Of a stretch of DNA of 64,000 nt, positions 12,608 to 23,779 are shown piece after piece. The position numbers were made by a program, and so were the translations under genes. Position 1 is the stretch's first letter; every line of letters starts with the position of its first letter. A model generated the notes under the pieces. The model did not search any database. It had not been told where the DNA came from and worked only from the letters and a program-made list of their open reading frames with translations. The stretch is from Phascolomyces articulosus (taxonomy: Eukaryota; Mucoromycota; Mucoromycetes; Mucorales; Lichtheimiaceae): the NCBI GenBank assembly GCA_025677815.1, contig JAIXMP010000064.1:1-64000 (forward strand), in the 5' to 3' direction.

Positions 12608-13004
12608 TTATTCTTTCTTCAGCTTTTCTTTAGTCTCTTCTTGTAAGTCTTTGACGGACTTTTCATTATCCTGGTCAGCTTTAACCTAAATTGTATTCAG
12701 TATTCATTATCTGTTAGCATTAAAATATAATTCTATATCGTACTAGAAGCTAATGAACCAGTAAACTAAGATAATCAAAAGGGTAAAAACTTACAGCAGC
12801 TTCACTTTCAGATGCTAATTTTTCACTCCATTCTTTATGTCCTTCCTTTTCTTGTTTTTTCTTTTCTTCTTCCATGACTTTTGGATCGTTATTTGACATG
12901 TGTGAAAATGTTGTCATAGATCGTGGTGTTGTATAACTAGTAGCACGTTGTGCTGTGTTTAATAATTTTCCTTTGGATTGAAATACAAGACTTAGCGACA
13001 TCAT
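12608..13004 (-). CDS. Small conserved fungal mitochondrial-type protein
   Basis: Two exons (13004-12795 and 12685-12608) give 95 aa. The N-terminus is basic, Ser/Thr-rich and almost free of acidic residues (MMSLSLVFQSKGKLLNTAQR), like a mitochondrial presequence. The rest is highly charged and helical, with the core HKEWSEKLASESEAAV continuing across the intron into KADQDNEKSVKDLQEET. Short fungal proteins with this W-x-x-x-LASESEAxVKAD core are widespread and functionally uncharacterised as far as I know. The presequence and core make a real gene likely; mitochondrial location is inferred. It is not an IF1 ATPase inhibitor by sequence. Confidence 0.8.
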
Positions 13005-15963
13005 TTTGGGAGTAGAATATTAAAAAATATATGAATAAAGAAAAATAAGAATAAATTGTTTTTTTTTTTTTGGTGATTTATTGCGTAAAATAACGTCATG
13101 TGTGCGTCTAAGTAAATGTTTGAATAGGTTTTGGGTATAATACAAATGTATATAGTTATAGTAAGTTGTAATTATATCTCGGTAAATTTTTTATTTATCA
13201 AGGATGCCAATTGGAAAAGTTAGCTTTGTATGCAGAACAAAGTGTTTCATGAACAAATGTTGCTCATCTATATATGTACAAAAAACAATAAACAGTAAAA
13301 AAACTATTTGCCATGGGTCTGGAACAGTATTATGTTTCAAGTGAGTAATGGTTTAATTTGATTTATGCAATATTAAAAGGAGTTATCAGTAAAACATTTA
13401 GCAATACTCAAAGCATTTTGTCCTGCTTTGATATAAGAAGTAAAATTCATAACCGGTTAAATATACAGTGCCAATTAGGAGGTTTTGATTGTTGTTATAT
13501 TTATAAATAAATGGCTATTTTTCACTATCAATATAAGGCATGTGAAAAATAGAGAAGCATGTAATTCATGAGATGATCTACGTCGTTTGCAATACGCACG
13601 ACCCTTTTAAAAAGCCTCCCCACCGTTGTATATCATCTAAAATAAATATAGCCAATAAAAGTATCATGTATCTTGCGTAGCTATATATAGTTTCATCCAA
13701 TAAAACAATCATATTCTCCCCTAAAACTGGATGACTTTCTTGATTCATAATCCCGCAAAAGTACAATTGATACAGCATGAATTTCGTTATTTCGGAGTTT
13801 ATAAACTGCAACCGAAAAACAGAGGTTAAATGTTAGAAGCTAGATCACCTAAAGCTATGTTATCAATGGTATAATGGAAAATGGATAACTCATAAAAAAA
13901 AGCATCATATTATTACGGATTCCAGGTATGCAGTTAATAAAAAATGATAAAGTTTAATGGATATGGTGTATTAATGATGGTATTAGAGTAGTACTCGCTC
14001 TGCTTTTTCATTCATATTTTCCTATTCATTTAAATGTTAAAATCTCAACTTACGTTAAGTGTATTTAATGCATACTTTTAGCTAATATACTATATTAGGA
14101 TCAGACAGAATAAAGTCCTGGTGTTACACTATCAATCTGAACCAACACTCATAGAAGAAGAGAATACTACAACTATGGATATATAGTAAGGAAGAGATAA
14201 AATAAAGTAATAATAAACACTGATCCACATCATCAACAGCAAGTATATAATAATAAATGGTGAAAGACTAGTGATATAAATGAATTTGACTATTAAAAAT
14301 AAGTTTAGACCGTAAGCATCTATAATCTGCCTATTATTAATTGAATTCTATAATTTATTATAAATGTTACTTTTTATATGATGTAAAAAGCAAAGTTATA
14401 CCTTTTTATAAGACATATTCTTAAATTGCATATTCACTAAAGAATTATATGTATTTCTTATTCAACAACTGTTATTATCAATGTAAAAATATAAACTACG
14501 TAATGAATGTGAATTTTTTTTTTGATGTATATTCATACAACACAGTAGTAGCAACTACTTACAGTATTTCATATAGATGACATGGTATCACATGGCTTCA
14601 ACTGGTTCGACAGTATTAATAAAAACTTGATATTCCTGGCATAGTGTGGGTAAAAAAAAGGTATGCAAATACCTGAAACAGCTTGCTGTCTTCACAAATT
14701 AATTGTTGTCCTTATTGTATGATTAACCAAAGTTGTTTGTAAATGAAATTCAATATGGTGCTTTAACGTAAAGTGATACATTTATAACTACTCAATAAAC
14801 ACATCATACTACTTTATTTGTCCATGAACATATATATACATGATCAATCTATAAATAACCTAGGTATCGAAAGGCCAAGCTTATGCATTTTTCTCGCACG
14901 ATTATAAGCTGAGATTGATATACGTTATCGATGATAATGGATAAAGAAAACGATTCATATTTGATTGCTAAAATAACCATGAGTTTTCTAAGTAAGAAGT
15001 TTGAAGCATTTCATTTATTCAAGTTTTTCTTCTGTCATTCATTCGGTAACCACAAACTCTTTTTTTTTTCTTTATTAATCTCTACGTGATTCACACATGT
15101 ATAATAGTGAAGTTTTTTCCCCCATCTCCACTTAGAATGATCATGCAGTCATCTAATTTTTTTTTCCTGAAGGACAATGTTGGAAAACAAAAAAATATAA
15201 GATTCCATTTGTGAGCGCATTTGTCCTGTTTCGCTTTCTGTGGTCATAATGACTACAATGAATTATACCATTTTATAAAAAATTGTGTTTCACCTCTCTT
15301 TTATCAGGTGAAAATAACCCTTTTCAGTCAATTGGGAAACAACAATCCAAGACCAAGGAATCACGTTATTATTCATAGTACAAACTGTAATATTCATGGT
15401 TACGCTATTGTGATATTGCTATTATCTGTGGAATCTTTGGATATTGGCGGAATCTGTTACTAATAATAAATAAGGGGTTTCTCCTAGCTGTCAAAATTGA
15501 TTTTTGCCCTGAGGAGGAGGGATCCATGTTCAACATTGTTGTTGGTTGATATGCTAGTGAACTAAGAGCTTGTCATCTTCCCATTCTCTTGTTACTATAG
15601 TTTAGTAACCTTGGGAACAACTGTTGTTATGATGTAATAAGTATAAATAAAAATCACTTTTGACACAAATATTAGATCTTATTTTCTATTTCATGTTTTC
15701 TTTCATCCTTCAAACACGTTTGTCATTTGACTTTTCGGAAAGTATTCGGCTTTGTCATTGGTGAATGTGAACAATAACAGTAGCAAATAATGCAGGTGAT
15801 CTTGAAGGGTATTTGAATATAGCCTATAATACTCTTTTTCTCTCTCAGACTTCGAATCTGTATTATAAAAACTATATAAAATGAAAAAAAGGTACAGACA
15901 CAGACACACGACCTCACGTTTTTTCTTTTTCTTTCTTTTTCCCGAAAAAAAACAAGTTATTTA
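13005..15963. other. 2.96-kb intergenic region, no gene recognised
   Basis: This stretch is AT-rich, with stop codons in all frames and only short open frames (for example 13578-13811 and 15221-15463) that lack family-like sequence. The right end, 15915-15955, is pyrimidine-rich and is the likely promoter/leader of the kinase gene at 15964. I found no tRNA, snRNA or transposase. Confidence 0.6.
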
Positions 15964-17600
15964 ATGGCAGTTGACACCGAAGCTACTACTCCATTGCAAA
16001 GAATGGTAAGCACAACGCAATCCAATCCTTATTCTCATAACAACAACAACAACATCAAAGAGCCCATTGGAATCCCTTTAGATATTCCTACATGTTCTAC
16101 CGAAATTGATCTCATGCAAGTATCATATATTTCAGCCTTTTTTTCCCCTTCCCCTTTTTTTCCCTGTCCTCGCCATTCTCAAACTTCTTTTCTTTTTTTT
16201 TTTTTTCCTTACCCCACACATGAAATAAAAAGCATCGTTTTTTTTATTATTTTTTTTTGTGATAAGCTAATCTCGGTTTTATTTTTAAAATATTAATATA
16301 GTACTTTGAAAGGAGAAGCTCTTGAGCATGCAGTTATCAAATTATTAAGAATTTTATTCCCTGGATTAGTGAGTCCACACCAAAAAATCCACATGGAACG
16401 AGTAACTATTGCTTTGACAAAGTAAGGAAGAAGCCTATTTTTCTTGGTTAGAGTTAGAAAGATAGAGGATGTGATTTATAAATTTATATATGGGTTAGAT
16501 CAACATAGATCAGTATGAAAAGAGTCTTTTCTCATATTTGAAGCTTAAAAAATTATTTTATAAAAATAATAGTGCCATCTACTTTGTGACGATCGGTAAA
16601 CAGAAATTATTATTGAGAGTCTATGGGCTTGGATGTGAGGATCTTATTGACCGAAAAAATGAACTGCAATGGTTGGCTCGGCTGTCAAAACTCAAGCTTT
16701 GTCCGCGCTTATTGGCCATTTTTGGTAATGGTCGTTTCGAAGAATACTTACCTTCAACTACTCTTTTACCACACGATATTCGAAACCCTTTGATTTCTCA
16801 ACAATTGGCTCCTCGTATTCGTGAATTACATTCCATTGTTGATATTTATCCACCTCCTTTACCAGCATCCGGGGAAGATAAATTATCAATTACTGTATGG
16901 CAACAAAACGTAGATCGTTGGTATCATACATTACAATCTATTGATAATATACCAGAACGCGTGAATATGGAAAAATTGGGTCATGAGATAGATTTGGCTA
17001 AATCTATGCTAAGCAAAAGCAATAGCCCAATTGTATTTGGTCATGGCGATGTAAGTAATTTAATGTGGCAAACTGTTATGTATTATCATGTGAATTCTTA
17101 CACTGGGGTTGGGGGGAGAGGGATGCGCATGGATGAAATATAAATTTTTCTCACGAGTTAATATCACTTTTTTCTGGATATAGACACAATATGGTAATAT
17201 TCTTCGATTAACTGGGACTAATGATTTGGTATTGGTTGATTTTGAATATTCTGGATATAATCCTCGTGGTTTGGATTTAGTGAATCATTTTTGTGAATGG
17301 ATGTATGATTATCAAAGTGAAACTTTGTCTGATCAAATGCAATGGGAGTTCTTTCCTTCAGTTGAAAAGCGTCGTAACTTTTTATCTGCTTATATTGATA
17401 CTGCCAAATATTTAAATGAAGAGAATATCAATGTTGATATGTTGTTACAAGAGTCTTCAGATTGGATCTTAGGAAATCATATCTATTGGGCACTTTGGGG
17501 TATGGTACAAGCAACTCGAAGCAATATTGATTATGATTATTGGGCTTATTCGTTTTATCGTTTGGATGCTTTCCGTAAAGAACTTGAATCTCGCAAGTAA
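15964..17600 (+). CDS. Choline/ethanolamine kinase
   Basis: This enzyme phosphorylates choline and/or ethanolamine at the entry to the Kennedy pathway of phospholipid synthesis. Four exons: 15964-16115, 16302-16421, 16573-17050 and 17184-17600, giving 388 aa. The first intron must be GC-AG (AT/GCAAGT) to keep frame. Exon 3 joins to give ALTNAIYFV, the conserved nucleotide-loop block; it is followed by LLRVYG. The Brenner motif reads GHGDTQYGNIL, where most members have HND. The choline-kinase motif VDFEYSGYNPRGLDLVNHFC and the WMYDY that follows are intact. Sequence alone does not separate choline from ethanolamine preference, so no CKI1/EKI1 symbol is given. A polar N-terminal extension of about 50 aa precedes the domain. 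Confidence 0.94.
16116..16301 (+). other. GC-AG intron in choline kinase gene
   Basis: The donor is GCAAGT and the acceptor TATAG. A GT donor three bases later (GTATCA) would put an early stop in exon 2, whereas the GC donor restores TLKGEALEHAVIKLL in frame. The intron carries a long pyrimidine tract. Confidence 0.75.
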
Positions 17601-18330
17601 AATTCTTGCCCAAATATAAATCTTCTGCTCCTCCTTTTTTTTTTCTTTTTACTATTATATTACTATTATTTATCCTTGTAAATTCTTTATTTTTTTTGTT
17701 ATCATTATATTTGAGCATATAATATGTAACATCTTTCCCTCTCCATATAAAAAAAAGAAGTATATCATTAATATCTTCTTTGTTATCTATGTAATAACTA
17801 TAAGTAGTGATTATTATTATCTTATTTTTACTTATTATAATAAATTTATATATCAATTTTTGTACAGTATTATTGGAGTTATTGGCAAAAAAAAAACCAT
17901 ATTAATTCTTATCTTGTTGGGTTTTAGTTAAATATAAGAGACAAGGGTGGAATAAGATTTTTCTTGTAGTTAAATAAAATCCCATATGATTATTATTTTT
18001 AAACAAGGATTATATAAATTTTATACAAGGGACCTTTTTTTCCAATAATTAGTTAATAACCCATACTTCTTTTTTCCTTCCTGCTTGTTTTGTAAACTAC
18101 AATTGATATATATATAACACAATAGTAAAGAGAAGGGTCGCAGTTTTAATCATTATAATAAAAAAAAATAAAGCCCTGTCAATTGTCATTGGAAGAAAAA
18201 GAACTTCAATTCCATTTGAGCGGGTAAAAAAAGGGTTGGGAAGTAACCTTTCTTTTTTTTATATATATTTTCTCCCTTTTAGTTTGCATTTCTTTCGCGC
18301 CACACACAACTATTTTTATTGGCTCAAGCC
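17601..18330. other. Intergenic region upstream of HAP2
   Basis: This 730-bp AT-rich gap holds the 3' region of the choline kinase gene and the promoter of HAP2. Two ATTGG (inverted CCAAT) pentamers lie near 18188 and 18317; CCAAT is the site bound by the HAP complex itself, but pentamers this short are common by chance. No gene is seen. Confidence 0.5.
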
Positions 18331-19358
18331 ATGACCGACAACAATAATAATAACTCGCAGCCACTCCTTCATCATCATTCCCACGAGGTATATGGTTCCA
18401 ATCCATTAGCAGCAGCCGCTGCTGCTGCTGCTGCTTCATCATTTGATCATTCTCAAGTTGAGGCTTACGATCAACGACCTCCTCCATCGCAACATTTAAA
18501 CTATCAACAATCTACCTATCCTATGGTAAAGATAATATTTTTTAAAAAATAACGGTAGTCGACGAATAAAAAAAAGTTTATGCACCATACAAGTTTTTTT
18601 TAATAACAATACTTTTCCTAAACTTTTATTATTATTATATTCATATAGACGTCCATGATGCCATCACCACCACCTCCACAGCAGAGACAATTACATCGTT
18701 CACAAGAACAACAACCACAGCAACAGCAACAACAACAACCTCCTATTACAGGGTTTCACCAAAGAACACCACCACCAGCACCAGAACCTGTCGAAGAACC
18801 GTTATACGTGAACGCAAAACAGTATCATCGTATATTGAAACGACGCGCTGCAAGAGCAAGACTTGAAGAAATGAATAAAGCTGCACGAGCAAGAAAGCCG
18901 TACCTGCATGAAAGCCGACATCGACACGCGATGCGACGTCCAAGAGGCCCTGGTGGTCGATTTTTAAGTAAGCTACCCTTTTATTTTATTATATTATATT
19001 TGATATATATATATATATATATATGGATTGGATGGTGATGATCATGATAAAATAATAAACTAATTGATGATACCTATTTTAATATATTTATTTATTTTTA
19101 GCTGCACAAGAAGTTGCAGAGTTGGAAAAAGAAGGCAAGTTGCCATCACAGCAATCGGATGAACATGATCAATCAAAAACAGAACCTGGTAGTAGTAATG
19201 GTGTATCAAATGGTTCAAAAGATGAAGACAAAAAGTCTACATCTGATATTAGTCCACATCTACAACAGCAGCCAGCGCCATCATACGCCGCAGCAGGAGG
19301 ACCACCGGGATGGAATGGGCATATGGGATATAATCAAACGGATCCTCAACATCATTAA
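18331..19358 (+). CDS. HAP2: CCAAT-binding factor subunit HAP2/NF-YA
   Basis: HAP2 (NF-YA) is the sequence-specific subunit of the trimeric CCAAT-binding complex. Three exons (18331-18525, 18649-18967, 19102-19358) give 256 aa. The conserved core has both halves: the A1 helix that binds HAP3/HAP5 ([20 protein letters not shown]) and the A2 DNA-contact region ([20 protein letters not shown], then GRF). An intron splits the codon after GRFL, continuing [13 protein letters not shown]. Flanks are low complexity: a nine-to-ten Ala run near residue 30, a Pro/Gln tract before the core, and a Ser/Pro/His-rich tail. The first ATG is at 18331; the frame upstream has only non-ATG codons. Confidence 0.97.
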
Positions 19359-19649
19359 CAATATTTTTATTAATTCGTAAATAGTTTAATAGGCAAAAAA
19401 AAAAATCTATATTATACAATCATATACCGCGAATTTTCTTTCTTCTCCCTCAATCAACACCTCATCTTTTATATATAAAAAAAATCTACCTGTATTCAAT
19501 AATAATGGGAAAATATGTGAACATCCGCTGTAAATATATATATATATTATTTTATCATATTGAAATATACAAATATTACTTTATAGCAAATATATATATA
19601 TATTTTTATAAATGCTTTTTTTTATATACAAATTATATTATTTATTTAT

Positions 19650-21825
19650 CTAAAAGTTATCAAAGTTTCCATAGCCACTCATTTGTTTTTTAGCCTTTTT
19701 AGGTACTTGTTCTGGAACATCGTCCAATTGACTTGATGCCGTTTGAAGATATTTACCAACACCACCACCACTGCCTTGAGTAACAGCTGGTTTAGAAGAA
19801 GAAGTAGAAGGGGAAGAGGGTACACCTCTCTTTTTTGGGTTGCCTGTGTTAAGACCAAACCAGCCCATCGCATCCTCTTTTTCTTGTTTTCGCCTTCGTT
19901 CTGCTTCTTCTTGATCTGCATTTGCTTCATGTGCTAATTTTCGTTTTAATCGTCCTTGGTATTCTTCAAATGGATCCACAAAGACCGAGACTTCTTTAAT
20001 TCGAATATCGCGTTCGGGTCGATCGTTATCGTTGACAGGTACACTTTCCATTTTGTTCAATACATCCAATCCACCCACAACACGACCGAAAATAGTATGT
20101 TTGCCATCCAAATGAGTACAAGGTCGATATGTAATAAAGCTAAAATATATTTATATAATATGGTTTCAATATATATATATATATATATATTCTTGGTAAA
20201 TCAACAAGAGGACATTTCTAAAAAAAAAAAAAACAAACGAACTTACAATTGAGAACCATTGGTATCTTTGCCTCTGTTAGCCATACTAAGAATGCCTCTA
20301 TCATCATGAGACAAACTTGACTTGATTTGATCTGGGAAATAAGTTTTCCAATATGATTCACCACCTTTACCAGTGCCAGTTGGATCACCACCTTGAATCT
20401 AACGAGGGAGTTAAGTTATGTTAATAAAAGAAACAAAAATGGTTATTCATGTACAAAATAAATTCCTTTTTTCTCATATCCTATCTTACCATAAAATTCT
20501 TAATACTACGATGAAATACAGTGTTATTGTAATAACCAGCCTTGGCTAAAAGAATAAAGTTATGACATGTTTGAGGTATCTAATATGATCATATTTTTTT
20601 TAGTTATAGTTTTTTTACGATCTCATCTTCGTTTCTATTATACACCCATAAACATTCAATCTTTTTTTTTTGGTAATGTTATTTACCTTATCGCAATACA
20701 ATTCCAAATTCAAATTTCCAAAGTTAGTAACAAGTCGAGCGTAGCCTTTTGCCTTGATACGTTTATACATAAATATATCTTCATCAATTAGGGCTTTTTC
20801 GTTCATTGTAACTGGTGTCATAGCAGATGATGTGAATGAAGCAGCAACACGTCCCGTTGAAAAATGGGCTGCATTATAAGGTTGGTTCTGTTTCTTTTGT
20901 TCGAAATGAGGTTTATTTTTATCTTGGGGTGCCTTTTTCACAGCAACTGTAGAACTTGATGAGACTTCTGATTTTTGTTCGCTGTCACTTTCTTCTTTCT
21001 TTTTTTGTAATTCGGCAAGGACACGTCCAGTAGCTCCAAGTCCTTTGACATTGATGTTATTAATAGGTTCTTTCTTGGCACGTTCTTCAGCTATATGACA
21101 ATAGAGTAAACCAAATCAATAACATATATAAGTATTATCTTTATAAAGCTCCAAAAAAATCATATATATATATATAAAACCCCACCTTCATTTACAACTT
21201 TGAGATCCTTATTGAGATAATGGAAATTGGACATGTTACGCTTATCCAAATTATGTGGGTCCTAAAAAATGAAAAACAAGATGTGAGTTTCATTTATTTC
21301 TAGCTCGTTCTTCTTTTTTTTTTTTTTTAAGAATAATACCTGAATCATAATAATATCCTTCCTTGTGAATGGTTCATCTGTCAAAAGATCCTTCATGTAT
21401 TTCGCTTTGATATTTAATCGTTCAATTGTATCATATGCAAAGACATTGCCAGTGGTCTTGATGGCAGCAATGGCAGTATGATCAGAAAACACTTTATAAG
21501 TGACAGGACAGTAAAATTCATCTTTATCATTCTTATGAAAATGTAATGTGATCAAGTTTTTCGTTTCGAGTTTTTCGCCGGTAACTGGATTAGTGCCATA
21601 TTTTTTAATATAAGGAATGATATGTTCCAGATCAAAAATTATGCCATCTGGTGTACACACAGGATGTTCGAATGGTTGAAGTGATAATGAACAACAATAA
21701 AATGGCAATCGTTTAAATCCAGCATTGCCTGATCGGCCCGTTGTTCCAGAAGAAGCCGAATGTTGACCTACTTCACCACTCCATTCGGAATGGGTAATGT
21801 AAAGTTTATCAGTCCACTTGCCCAT
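19650..21825 (-). CDS. PPIL2: U-box cyclophilin, PPIL2/Cyp8 type
   Basis: PPIL2-family proteins combine a U-box ubiquitin-ligase fold with a peptidyl-prolyl isomerase and associate with the spliceosome (known for the family). Six exons: 21825-21340, 21261-21186, 21090-20687, 20579-20490, 20398-20247 and 20139-19650, giving 565 aa. The start [15 protein letters not shown] is family-like; an in-frame ATG 54 bp upstream is the alternative. The bipartite U-box region covers [20 protein letters not shown] and [17 protein letters not shown] Lys/Glu/Ser linker follows, then the cyclophilin domain: [20 protein letters not shown] with the catalytic Arg, and [20 protein letters not shown]. The Trp of canonical CypA is His here ([10 protein letters not shown]), as in PPIL2 relatives. 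A basic Lys-rich C-terminus ends the protein. It converges on HAP2. Confidence 0.95.
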
Positions 21826-22830
21826 CGTAAAAAAAAAGTTGGTTGAACGAAAAAAAAAACAAAAATCGGGAAACACCAAATTTTATGCATTTAATTCCAA
21901 GACCAGATTATTAAAACGAGTACTTCCTGTGATATTCCATTGGTGGTCATTCTTAATAGATATCAACAGCAAAACATAATACATAATGAATCGATTTTCA
22001 GCCAAAAGTTATGCTCAAAGGATATTTGCATACATTTTGAATATTATGATGTGACACCAGCAAAGATTAGTACAATGAAAACGAGATATGGGATTATGTG
22101 TTTTTATCATGTCAATTAGAGTGCTTTCTCAAACCAGGTTCTTGTATAAGTCATACCTTGTTTAACCGAAACTACAAAGTTTTCATTGTCATCCGAGTTG
22201 TCGGTAATGAAAAAATAATCCATAATAAACATATCAATTATTGTACATCTATACTTAATAAGTATCTTTTTTTTTTTAACATGGGACCATTTCAAAAATG
22301 ATGAAATAAAAGGGTTTATTAACCTTTTATAATATAGCTTAACTTTTGTTTTTTAATATGTCCCTTTTTTTCATGTGTGTCAATTTTATAAAGTTTTTGC
22401 GCTATCCTCTCCACCTCCTTTAATCAGGTTCTTACCTATGCTTTTTATACAAGATTAATCCGGAAATAGTAGCATTGATCATATTCAACCTAATTTGACC
22501 AAAATAAATAAAAAAGGATAATATTTGGGGAAATAAAGATCAATCGATTGTATACATTTATACTTTTTGTATGTGCATACGTTCACGACTAATTTATTTC
22601 ATTTTTTTAATTGTCACTCTTCATGCTGCAATATTTATTAAACCTAAATGAAACACTTGATAGATTTATTTTTAAGTTATTTTTTTTTTCATTTCGTATC
22701 GTGATGATAATCTGTAGTAACATATCGTACGTAGTGCTATTCTATAAAGTTAGAGGAAAGATTATATTTTGTACATATCTAGCATGATAATAGTTGTAAC
22801 TACTATATAATGTATTTTTTGCCTTAAATA
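21826..22830. other. Intergenic, AT-rich, upstream of PPIL2
   Basis: About 1 kb with no supported coding sequence. It holds the PPIL2 promoter at its left end. Decayed sequence of the neighbouring pseudogene may extend leftward into it, but I cannot trace it. Confidence 0.5.
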
Positions 22831-23539
22831 GTGTTAAATCGTTATTTTTACCAGTTTGGTGGGAATCATTTATCATATATACGACAGTTTTTACTTTGCA
22901 TTTTCCTTTTTTACTACTTTTCTCTCTCTCTGATTATCCATTGTAACTATAGTCATAGTTTACTTGGTTCTATTCTTATCTCAATAATTTATGGAATAAC
23001 TGTGATAGTTCTTGCTACCGTAGTTTGACAACGTTATGATTCATTTTCTATTGTACCTGGATTCATTGCATGTTTTTCCATTTTGTCACAGATTGGTTAG
23101 TTCATGATCCTGATTTGGTTTCTGATCCAATCATCAAGACAATGGTCGGAGGCACTGGATTATGGCATACTCATCCAATTGTAGCATTTTCTTCGAAGGT
23201 TTACTTTGTGTTGTCGCAAGTCTTTATGTGGAGAAGGATTTTTGGACATTAGTTGCCAGTGGATTCATCATTTCTATCCATTTTTCTTTAGCTACTCTAT
23301 CTCCCCTAATGTTTAGTTACATCATAAATCAAGAAGACGTATATGTCTGGCAATTATTGACTACAGTAATCTTGGTAACTACATTTACAGTACCAGGAAT
23401 TATTTTGGGTTATTTCTTAGATCGCTCTGATAAAAACAAGCAAACTCATAGTTATTTTGATAGAAAAAATAATAATTTGAGAATGAAATATACTATACAG
23501 TGTACAATTATAATCAATTGTAATATTATTATGGTATAG
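22831..23539 (+). pseudogene. Decayed multi-spanning membrane protein gene
   Basis: Three reading-frame pieces align end to end as one membrane protein. Piece one contains NYSHSLLGSILISIIYGITV and then meets an in-frame TGA at 23026-23028; the same frame continues to FIACFSILS. The frame then changes near 23078-23090 to HFVTDWLVHDPDLVSDPII and GLWHTHPIVAF, and changes again near 23187-23192 (one T apparently missing) to FEGLLCVVASLYVEKDFWTL and further hydrophobic helices up to LGYFLDR. The YSHSLL and HF-x-x-DWLVHxPDL signatures resemble a family of small integral membrane proteins seen in bacteria and some fungi. One stop and at least two frameshifts make a working product unlikely. Introns could explain part of this, but no consistent GT-AG set was found. 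Confidence 0.65.
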
Positions 23540-23779
23540 CTATTATAGCTATTATCAATGGCATTGATATTTTCAGATTATTATAAAATATCGTTTGTGA
23601 TGCACGCATTTCTAAAATTTCATATGGTCTTCTTTTAGCTATTATTCTCTAAACAGTGTCATGAAAAATTGAAGGATCAGTTTTTAATAGGATTTGGAAC
23701 AGTAACAATGAGTGAAAGAAAGCTCTTTGTTGTGTATTGTATATTAAAGGTAAATTCAAAAGAAAAATGAATAAGATAA

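Noticed and set aside
12331..12646. Phe/Lys-rich frames on both strands
   Set aside because: They are produced by poly-T and poly-A runs in a convergent 3' region.
15221..15463. 80-codon plus-strand open frame
   Set aside because: Translation has no family-like pattern and no splice partners; typical of chance frames in this gap.
16538..16572. Open-frame extension of choline kinase exon 3 (KLKKLFYKNNS)
   Set aside because: Using the acceptor at 16571-16572 gives the conserved ALTNAIYFV junction in phase, so this stretch is intron.
21826..21879. Upstream in-frame ATG extending PPIL2 by 18 residues (21879)
   Set aside because: The extension is Phe-rich from a T run, and the family normally starts at MGK; 21825 preferred.
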